Part shown: positions 56,700 through 64,000 of the stretch, one piece after another
Layout of the letters: the number at the start of each line of letters is the position of its first letter
Numbering within the stretch: position 1 is the stretch's first letter
From: Valencia hispanica
Lineage: Eukaryota > Chordata > Actinopteri > Cyprinodontiformes > Valenciidae
Reading direction: 5' to 3'
DNA length: 64,000 bases
Assembly (NCBI GenBank): GCA_963556495.2
Contig: OY747723.1
Coordinates: 16,641,001-16,705,000, forward strand
The notes under the pieces: model-generated
Seen by the model: only the letters and a program-made list of their open reading frames with translations
The model's database searches: none
Told to the model about the DNA's origin: nothing
Made by a program: the position numbers and the translations under genes

Positions 56700-57015
56700 T
56701 GGATATTTAAAGGTTAAATGGATTGGCCAAAATTTGTCCCTGGTCCTAATTGCAGACATTTCCTGAAAATTTCAGCGAAATCCGGCCATAACTTTTTGAG
56801 TTATGTTGCTAACAGACAGACAGACAGACGGGCAAAAAATGGCAGAGGTAATAAAAACAGTGTACAGTCTTTCTGTGTAAATATCTCAGGTTACAGCACG
56901 AAAACGTGCGGCTTATATTCAGGTGCGGCCTAAACATGTACAAAATTCATTTCCTTTTACAATTTAGCTGGTGCGGCTTATAATCGGGTGTTCTCAATAG
57001 TCCGAAAATTATTGT
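56700..57015. mobile_element. Dispersed repeat fragments
   Basis: ATAACTTTTTGAGTTATGTT next to GCTAACAGACAGACAGACAG (~56790-56827) matches the end of a frequent fish repeat. 56900-57000 contains GTGCGGCTTATATTCAGGTG and GTGCGGCTTATAATCGG, words typical of pogo-type repeats. Neither has coding sequence, and boundaries are approximate. Confidence 0.4.
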
Positions 57016-57252
57016 GTATATATAACCCGATATTGATTATTTTAAAGCGTTCTGAATTTGAACATTGGCAAAATAAGAACCCCTAGCAAGGTCCTAAGCT
57101 TCTTATATTTTTGATACCCGTGGCAGCCGGTTCCAGGGAATTAGAAGTTGTTTTGACTGGACCTATGGTTCTACAAGGAGATATTTAAGTGAAAGAAAGC
57201 AAGTTCATATCAGAGAAGGGTATGGCTGGCATGGTTCACTGTGTGTCTTTTC

Positions 57253-57472
57253 CCATCCATCCATCCATCCATCCATCCATCCATCCATCCATCCATCCAT
57301 CCATCCATCCATCCATCCATCCATCCATCCATCCATCCATCCATCCATCCATCCATCCATCCATCCATCCATCCATCCATCCATCCATCCATCCATCCAT
57401 CCATCCATCCATCCATCCATCCATCCATCCATCCATCCATCCATCCATCCATCCATCCATCCCTCCCTCCCT
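57253..57472 (-). repeat. (CCAT)n microsatellite, the Rex3 tail
   Basis: About 52 tandem CCAT units on plus (GATG on minus), ending in CCCTCCCTCCCTGCAGG. It directly follows the Rex3 3' coding end, so it is the element's tail, expanded well beyond the few units of most copies. Frames of repeated MDGW/HPSI residues here are artefacts. Confidence 0.95.
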
Positions 57473-58350
57473 GCAGGTTGAGGGGGCAGCAGCTTCAGCA
57501 GAGAGACCCAGATTTCCCTCTCCCCAGCCACTTGGGCCAGCTCCTTGGGGGGAATCCCAAGGTGTTCCCAGGCCAGCCGAGAAACATAGTCCCTCCAGCG
57601 TGTCCTGGGTCTTCCCGTGGGCCTCCTCCGTGCCTGGAACACCTCACCGGTACAGTGCCCGCATCATGACAGACGCCTTACCAATCCGCATATCGATCTG
57701 CCGCTCCATTTTTCCCTCATTCGTGAACAAAACCCGCAAATACTTAAACTCCTCCACTTTGGGAAGGACCTCATCCCCGACCTGGAGAAGGCACTCTACC
57801 GTTTTCAGGCTCAAGACCATGATCTCGGCTTTTTGGATGAGCTGATTCTCATCCCAACCACTTCACACTTGGCTGCGAACCGCTCCAGCGAAAGCCATAG
57901 ATCACGTTCTGATGAAGCCAATAGGACCACGTCATCTGCAAAAAAGAGAGATCCAATCCTGAGGCCACCGAAACGGACCATTCATCACCTTGGCTGCACC
58001 TAGAAATCCTGTCCACAAAAGTTATGAACAGAATCGGTGACAAAGTGCAACCTTGGAGGAGTCCAACTCTCACGGGAAATGAGCCCGACTTACCGAAACT
58101 GGTCGTACAGGGACCTAACAGCCTGCATCAAGGGGCCTGGTACCCCATACTCCCGGAATACCCCCCACAGGACTCCCCTAAGGACACGGTCAAACGCCTT
58201 CTCCAAGTCCACAAAACACATGAAGATTGGTTGGGCGAACTCCCATGCACCCTCCAGGACCCTGCTGAGGGTGTAGAGCTGGTCCAGTGTTCCATGGGCA
58301 GGACGAAAACCACATTGTTCCTCCTGAATCCGAGGTTAGACTATCCTTCA
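57473..58350 (-). pseudogene. Rex3-type (RTE) LINE, reverse transcriptase to 3' end
   Basis: In sense order the minus strand gives LDQLYTLSRVLEGAWEFAQP, FVDLEKAFDRVLRGVLW (motif A), RVGLLQGCTLSPILF-like (motif B, frame-shifted from the preceding block), FADDVVLLASSERD (motif C, ~57925-57947) and RISSSKS. It ends in [20 protein letters not shown] and LLPPQPA. At least three frameshifts separate these blocks. The 5' half (endonuclease, fingers) is absent. The catalytic words survive individually, but no continuous protein is possible. Confidence 0.9.
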
Positions 58351-58884
58351 GACCCTCCTCTCTCCTCTCCTCCTCTCTTGTTCAAAAACCTTCACAATCT
58401 AATGTTATCATCAGTGACGTTTGTGGATATTGGACATATTGGCAGTTGCCCAGGGTGTTAGAAAGCAGGATGAGGTGGGATGGCACATGATCAACCGATT
58501 GAAAAAATAAACAAAACTTATTTGTCAGGTATTCTCTGAATTAGTTAACTACTTTTTTATGCGTTTTTGTCAATGGAAAGTTGACATCCCCATGTGTTGA
58601 GTAGGCATCCCCCTGCTTGCTTTTGAGAGTAGCAACACCTTGTTATCTTAAGTAGTTACCTTGTTAGGCTTCCTTATTCATAAAAAACATTGGTTTTTAA
58701 ATTTTTGTTGTGACCCCCTAGGACTTTTTTGTTACAAAAGCATATCCTTCATTTTCCGCATAAAAAGCTTATCAAATTAACCTGAAGAGAAAAACATGTA
58801 AAATAAAAGGGTTGTCATGTGACCTGAGTATTACTGAAGCTTATTAGAATTTCTTAAGTGTTGAAAAAAAATATTTTTTCAACA

Positions 58885-59000
58885 ACAAGGCATTTTAAGG
58901 TGCTTTGGGAGATTAGGGGAGAACAACAGTAAAAGCATAAAATGCAGCATTAGAGACACAAAACATGAGACATTTAAACAAATGAGAACCAAAAAAATCG
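58885..59000 (-). mobile_element. Possible L2 3'UTR fragment
   Basis: AAGGCATTTTAAGGTGCTTT followed by A-rich text with AACACAAAA-like words resembles the minus-strand 3'UTR of the L2 copies at 46965 and 53249 (AATTCAAGGTGCTTTACATG). Similarity is partial. The gap 58351-58884 shows only repeat-like words and no gene. Confidence 0.35.
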
Positions 59001-59170
59001 AAAAAAACATTTAACATAGAACTTTAATGAAAAACAAACAAACACCGTTTAAGCAAATCAGACCAACAGAGATCAAGTACAAGTTCCATATAATGCTGTG
59101 TGCAAGAACACGAATGTGTGTACGTGTATTTTTAGATGCATGTCTGGCAAAAAGCATCACTTTTAATATA

Positions 59171-59237
59171 TAATAATATAAATATATATAATAATATAAA
59201 TATATATAATTATATAAATACATATAATATACATATA
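59171..59237 (+). repeat. 18-bp AT-rich minisatellite
   Basis: Units TAATAATATAAATATATA at 59171-59188 and 59189-59206 are identical. A diverged third unit follows at 59207-59224, then a partial fourth. It borders the LINE 3' end that follows. Confidence 0.8.
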
Positions 59238-59374
59238 ACCGCTACAGGAAATCCTTCCTGCCCACAGCCATCATCATCTACAACAACTCCTCAAATAATT
59301 AATTATATGAGCTATACCAACACTTAATTTCCCTCTGGGATCAATAAAGTATTTTTGAATTGAATTAAAATTAA
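59236..59374 (+). mobile_element. LINE 3' end (Rex1/L2-like), short
   Basis: GAAATCCTTCCTGCCCACAG encodes KSFLPTAIIIYNN, the last coding residues of a common fish LINE, followed by a stop. The tail is TTTCCCTCTGGGATCAATAA and AGTATTTTTGAATTGAATT. It adjoins and probably disrupts the piggyBac relic on the right. Confidence 0.6.
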
Positions 59375-60256
59375 TATTATTTGCAGGTGAAGCACAATGT
59401 GTGTCTGACCAAAGCTGCAGCGGCTGGGTCTCGGGGCACCCATTCCCATTGCCTAATGTGCACCTTGATACGGGACCTTTTTAGTTCCTCAACACTTTTG
59501 TGTTGAGTTTCACCCTTGGTGAATGTGGGTCCACAACACAAATGCATTGTATGCAGAAACATCGAGGACCTTGTAAAATACAGTCATTGGCCATCTTCTG
59601 GTCATACGCTGGCAAGTGGTTCTTGTCGTCCAGTTTATTTTCATGGGTGGCGCTTGTGGAGATGCCGGTCTAAATCTGAAAGTGTCAGCAGGAGCAGGAT
59701 TGGCTTCAGAACCAGTGAGTTCCTCATCAGAGTGATCAGATGTGTCCGTTTCTTCCAGTTGATACTCCACATCATCATCTTTATCAGAAAGCTGTTCATC
59801 AGTATCCCTATATCTGTATTTGTGTGCCCTCTGATTTATCATCAGCAAAGATATGATCCAGAGCTTGGCTTACATTAAATCTTCTTTTAGTTGTTGCATA
59901 GGGTAAACTAGAGATGTGTGCTCTGCCAAATACCAGCTTTACTAAATAGGCTTTACATGCTTGTCTTTGTTTGGTCAAAGAGGCAAAAGAGCTGACTGAG
60001 GGCTATTGGCTTAAGGAGTGTCTATGATTTCAGTTTTGTCACTTATTATTGTTTCAAATCTTATATCTGGGTCGAAATTGATCCCAACAACAGAAAGGTC
60101 ATAATTTTCACAACAGGATTTTAGATTGTGGTAAAAAAAATATTTTTAACTATTTTTTTTAAAGAAAGTCTTAATACAATAAACTAATTTATGTTGTACT
60201 TTTCGGTATTCAAAACCTAAAAACGGGTCGGTACCGACCCTAACATTTTAGGATGG
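59375..60256 (-). pseudogene. piggyBac-like transposon relic with N- and C-terminal ends fused
   Basis: The minus strand starts at 60256, just inside TTAA (60257-60260), with CCATCCTAAAATGTTAGG and the palindrome GGGTCGGTACCGACCC (60225-60240), typical of fish piggyBac 5' ends. Downstream, RRFNVSQALDHIFADD and an acidic stretch (LSDKDDDVEYQLEETDTSD) are the transposase N-terminus. They are followed almost directly by TRRWPMTVFYKVLDVSAYNA and VPRDPAAAALVR, which belong to the C-terminal third. The catalytic DDD core is gone by internal deletion. A frameshift separates the last two blocks, and the 3' TIR is lost at the LINE tail. Confidence 0.8.
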
Positions 60257-60260
60257 TTAA

Positions 60261-61040
60261 AGAAAAATAGTAAACCATGTGCTGTGGAAAAATCTAGAAA
60301 AGTAAAGAAAGTTCTTGAAGGGGTCCGGACACACTTGAGACTCAAAAAAAAAAACACCACATACATCCAAGCTGTCATAAAAAAGAATCTTCGAACCATG
60401 TGTAAGACAGCTGCTGTGTGTGTCAGCACAAACTGTCACTGAAATCAAATCTGCTGAAGTGTTTGCTACATCAATGTCCCAGAGACAAACCTAGTCCCAT
60501 TTATTTGTTCTGAGCAAATAAAGTTATTCCAAACCTGGGAGGAAAGACAAATTCCCGCTTGTCTTGGATAACAACTGAGTCAAGCATGAAGAAAAAAAAA
60601 CGTGTCGAGAGTCTGGCTCCGGGAGCAACACATTCATCACCCAATGCTGCCACGTGGAGCAAAACACACAGCGTGTTGCTGTGCTCGTTAACCTTTGGAC
60701 GGGTATCTGTACAAGTGTGTTTTTTCGGCTGTGCCGTTGTGAACGATGTAGCGGAAGATGATAGAGTGAGGCTGTCTCCACGAATGAAGACTGAAGCTGA
60801 CATGCACACATTTTCTCCTTACCGGCACATACACAGTTACAGATTTACAAGTAGAGAATTTTTAAAAGGCTATTTTCCTCATACATTTACTTCCAAATGT
60901 ATTTGACAGCAGCATTTTCGGTTCGATGTTTGTTTTATTCAAATGTTTTGCTCATCAGTGACAGGAAATTCAAGCACATAATTTATGTTTTTAACAAGAA
61001 AAAGCTACTAAATGATAAACCTATTAAAGCAATATGTCTA
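60261..61040. other. No recognisable feature
   Basis: Overlapping frames of 95-115 codons occur at 60501-60906 on both strands but have no recognisable domain. No repeat ends are identified. Confidence 0.3.
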
Positions 61041-62262
61041 TACGGTGCTGAAAAGTATTTGCTTCCTTTAAAATCTCTCCTGTTTTTGCTTTTGTTTGAG
61101 ATTAGAAACTATTTTTTTAACTAGGAAGAAGATAACTGGAATATATACAATAGGAAGTTTTCAAACCCTGATTTAATTGATTAAAGGAAAAAAAAACTAT
61201 CATAACCAATTTGGGCCTAAATGAAGGAGTTGCTAAATTATGAACTAAATGTGATTAAGCACATTATTTGAAAAGCTGAGTTCAATTTCACAAGCCACAC
61301 CCAGTTCTGATCACTCAGTGACCTTTGATATTAGGAAAGTGCAAATTTAGCACTTGTCTGACTACATGAAGTAGGCTAAAAGATCTCAAAAACCAAACCA
61401 TCATATTCCGGTCTAAAGATATTCAAGAACAGATTAGAAACAAAGTCATTGACATCTATCAGTCTGGAAAGACTGATTACAAAGCTCTTTCTAAGGCTTC
61501 GGGACTCCAATAAACCACAGTCACAACCCTTATCCACTAATGAAGAAACATGAAACAGTGGTGAAACTTCCTAGGAGTGGCCAGTCCACTGAAATCACTC
61601 AAAGAGCACATCAAGGACAGCTCCAGGAGGTCACAAACTAACCCAGACAAACATCTAAAGCACTGCAGGCCTCAATTACCTCAATTAAGGTCAGAGTACA
61701 TGATTCAGCAAGAGAGAAGACACTGGGCAAAAATGGCACCCATGCAAGATCTTCAAGGCCAAAACCACTACTGATCTGAAGTACATCTGGGGTAAAACTA
61801 ACAAAGCATTTCAGAATAAGACCATTATACCTATACCTACAAACATGGTGGTGATAGTGTGATGGTCAGGGGCTGCCTTTCTGCATCAGAACCCGGATGT
61901 CATGCAGCAATTGATGGGACCAGGAGTTCTGCTCTCTTGCAGAAATCCTCATGGAGTACTTCTAAGCATTAGTTTTGGGTTAATTTCTAAACTTAAATCT
62001 AATCAACATTTTCATAGTATGACCTTACTAAGCTATTCATGCTAGAAAACCAACCAATGTGGTTGAAAAAAAACAACTCTGCAAAGAAGAGTGGGTCAAA
62101 ATTGTGTAAACGACTCATTGCCAGCTATCACAAACACTTGATAAAAGTTGTTTCTGCAAAGGGTAGCACAACCAGTTATTAGGTTTAAAGGACAAGTAAC
62201 TTTTCACATAGTGCCAGCTTGATTTGGATAGCTATTTTCCCTTAACAAATAAAATGTTTTGA
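61041..62262 (+). pseudogene. Tc1/mariner transposon relic, longest in the window
   Basis: The left end CGGTGCTGAAAAGTATTTGC fits a fish Tc1 family's terminal repeat next to TA. Plus-strand fragments in order are IRNKVIDIYQSGKTDYKALS (HTH, ~61430-61490), GVASPLKSLKEH (~61570), SVMVRGCLSASEPG (catalytic region, ~61855) and AAIDGTRSSALLQK (~61905). The 3' part (GGGTAGCACAACCAGTTATT at 62161) matches the post-ORF sequence. Stops and shifts are frequent. The D34E second Asp/Glu region is largely deleted between ~61960 and 62090, and the right TIR is missing. Confidence 0.85.
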
Positions 62263-62409
62263 GTAAATGCATTGTTGTAGTTACATGGGTGGCTGCGTGC
62301 AGCAGGACAGTGGACTTGTGTTTGCGTCCATACTGTACACTGCCTGTCCGGTTGTAAATCATTTCCACCTTTTCTGTTTCTCTCAGACTAATGAACATAA
62401 ACAACACAA

Positions 62410-62612
62410 AAACAAATCACCGGAGGCTGAAAGAAAATGGATTCAGCAGTTCTCGGTCTGACGTTGCCTGGCAACCAGACCAAGGTGATTTAGTAATTGA
62501 ATACATTCTCAGTGTGTTCGTCTCGAAAAGTGCCGTGGCCCAGTTGTTGGAGCTGAGAAGAGTCTGACAGGAATGCGTCAGGCACGGCTGGTTTTAGGTA
62601 CCTGAAAATGGC
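62410..62612. promoter_or_regulatory. Candidate regulatory block with an RFX X-box-like palindrome
   Basis: The segment is non-repetitive and moderately GC-rich. GTTGCCTGGCAAC at 62463-62475 is a perfect palindromic X-box (RYYNYY N RRNRAC), the binding site of RFX factors that regulate ciliary and immune genes. No transcription start or exon is visible nearby, so function is inferred from the motif alone. Confidence 0.3.
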
Positions 62613-62624
62613 ATGAGCTCAGGG

Positions 62625-62650
62625 ACGTGTGTGTGTGTGTGTGCGCGCAT
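62625..62650 (+). repeat. Short (GT)n/(GC)n run
   Basis: GTGTGTGTGTGTGTGTGCGC followed by GCATGTGTGT; a simple alternating purine-pyrimidine tract of about 30 bp. Confidence 0.85.
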
Positions 62651-62954
62651 GTGTGTTCAACAGTAACAACAATTCCTTAGGTCCGCTGTTTGGTAAAACA
62701 CAGGCGTGAAAAGGGACTGAGTAAAGCCCTCCTCTTGGTTAGCGACTTCTGTTTGGGTGGCTTTTAACATGTAAATTAACCTCTGACTCCCCCATTGGAA
62801 ATGCTGAATGACCAGTAGCATAGTACTATGAGGGTGTTGGACAGTAGGCAGATATGGTGGTCTGTAGCTATGACAATAAACTCAGATATAGCCGGAATGA
62901 CAACATAAGATCTTTATCAAATCTTTCCCTGTGAGAAAGAAGAGAAACTGTTTT

Positions 62955-63335
62955 TCAACACTGCATGTCGATTTCAGAATCAGAGCCAGTTGATTCACAC
63001 AATCCAAAAGGACTTTGAGGGTTCAGTGCATGTGCCGAGCGATCCTGCTGGGATGTTGACCCTTGAAGGTTTTCAAGTTTTGTTATATTACAACCGCAAA
63101 TGTCAATAAGAGTTTTTTGTTTGAATTTTTGTTCAGTCTTTTGGGGTGTGTATCTACCAGGTTTGCACATAGATAGACTGAAAAGTTGAAACGTTCCCCA
63201 CTTTTTCTTTGCAGAATACAGTAGCTCAAATTCAGTCATTTCCTGTTGTGGCTGTTGCCCTTTGTGGAGCTGTTTAGTTTTCAGTAATTGATACTTTCTC
63301 TGTACTGAGGCCTTTCTGAGGTATTCCAACAAACA
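62955..63335. other. Possible MITE remnant with a chance 125-codon frame
   Basis: The words TTTTGTTATATTACAACCGC (~63078) resemble the end of a common fish Tc1-type MITE. The minus-strand frame 62955-63332 has no recognised domain. I cannot define ends. Confidence 0.25.
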
Positions 63336-63455
63336 AACACATTAAAACATATTTTCTGTTGGTGAAGGTTACATTTTGGGAACTCTGTGTTTCACACCAT
63401 TTCGTTAGCTTAGCTTCGTTGCAGCTACTTCTAAAAAATCATTGGCATCCTCCCA

Positions 63456-64000
63456 AACATGATTACTGCTTCCTCAGTAAGTGAAGCAGCATCAGAGGTT
63501 ACTGTAGAACCTCATTTGTGTTTGGACTGTTTTGATTCAGTTGAGCTTTTGGAATTATCAAAAATATTAGCTTCATCTAAACCTTCAACTTACATGTTGG
63601 ACCCAATCCCAACCAAATTATTTAAACAAGTGTTCCCTTTGATTACTGCCTCCATTTTAGATATGAAGAATCTATCCTTAGTAAATAGATATGTACCAAA
63701 AGATTTTAAAGTTGTAATTAAACCTTTACTTAAGAAACCTTCTCTCGATCAAGATGTCTTAGACTTTTGTCTAATTTTTCTTTCCTATCTAAAATCCTTG
63801 AGAAATAGTTGCTAATCAAGTGCGTCAGAATCTAAACAGAAATGACTTGTTAGAAGAGTTTCAGTCAGATTTTAGAGCTCATCACTTAAACAGCACTGGT
63901 GAAAGTTACTAATGATATTCTGATGGCCTCAGATAATGGACTTGTGACTGTTTTGGTCTTTTTAAATCTCAGTGCTGCTTTTGACACAGTCAATCATAAG
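63456..64000 (+). pseudogene. L2-type LINE reverse transcriptase, cut by the window end
   Basis: Plus-strand fragments MLDPIPTKLFKQVFPLITAS (~63595), VIKPLLKKPSLDQDV (~63715), a frameshift, LLEEFQS-like text (~63855) and [16 protein letters not shown] (~63955-63998) follow an L2 reverse transcriptase up to motif A. The first Asp of motif A, catalytic in related enzymes, reads Asn here (FLNLSAAFD). Together with the frameshifts this makes it inactive. It runs past 64000. Confidence 0.85.

Noticed and set aside
57253..57472. The tetranucleotide array as a CRISPR-like or centromeric repeat
   Set aside because: There are no spacers, the unit is 4 bp, and it directly follows the Rex3 3' coding end, so it is the LINE tail.
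57189..57845. Frames of 218, 145 and 142 codons made of repeated HPSI or MDGW residues
   Set aside because: They are translations of the CCAT microsatellite and adjoining Rex3 sequence, not genes.
63459..63815. A 118-codon frame as an independent gene
   Set aside because: It is the start of an L2 reverse transcriptase fragment that continues past the window end.

Overview
This is vertebrate, almost certainly teleost fish, DNA. The evidence is the repeat content: Rex3-type RTE LINE copies with (GATG)n tails, several L2/Maui-like LINEs, a fish-type L1 with separate ORF1 and ORF2, many decayed Tc1 transposons, hAT, piggyBac-like and PIF/Harbinger-like elements, and a SINE-like family. I could not name the species. 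No complete host gene, tRNA, rRNA or CRISPR array is visible, and nearly all long open frames are transposon fragments or chance. The one possible host-type or mobile-gene exon is a 57-codon first exon at 2651-2821 (minus). The window therefore looks like a large intron or an intergenic region.

Layout. 1-9 kb: mostly anonymous DNA with palindromic non-autonomous DNA transposons (4.3, 5.3 and 5.9 kb) and a non-repetitive stretch at 7.6-8.4 kb that may be a conserved non-coding element. 9.7-16.3 kb: a poly(A) retroelement copy, a TTAA-flanked element, a 105-bp tandem repeat, and a pair of ~260-350 bp inverted arms enclosing an L2 tail and a second TTAA-flanked element. 17.9-26.1 kb: one L1 on the minus strand, split by a hAT transposon with an exact 8-bp target duplication, by an L2 fragment and by a poly(A) retroelement. 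26-38 kb: Tc1 relics, an inverted second copy of the 11.1 kb TTAA element, LINE 3' ends and SINE fragments. 38-45 kb: a 140-bp direct duplication, a Rex3 split by a Harbinger-like element, and possible regulatory stretches. 46.2-48.3 kb: an L2-type LINE split by a second LINE in opposite orientation, itself missing its reverse transcriptase. 48.8-52 kb: a GGAT repeat inserted with a 14-bp target duplication, and Tc1 relics. 52.7-56.2 kb: a 3.45-kb GC-rich poly(A) retroelement flanked by a 17-bp duplication and itself invaded by an L2. 57.2-60.3 kb: Rex3 with ~52 CCAT units, LINE tails and an internally deleted piggyBac relic. 61-64 kb: a long Tc1 relic, an RFX X-box-like palindrome, and an L2 running off the window end.

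The genes do not form a host pathway. Functionally this is a layered record of TE activity: LINE machinery (L1, L2, Rex3) could supply enzymes for poly(A) retroelements, and cut-and-paste elements inserted into LINEs. The most interesting candidates for an undescribed system are the GC-rich poly(A) retroelement family (three copies), the long-inverted-arm composite at 13.3-16.2 kb, and the two inverted TTAA elements.
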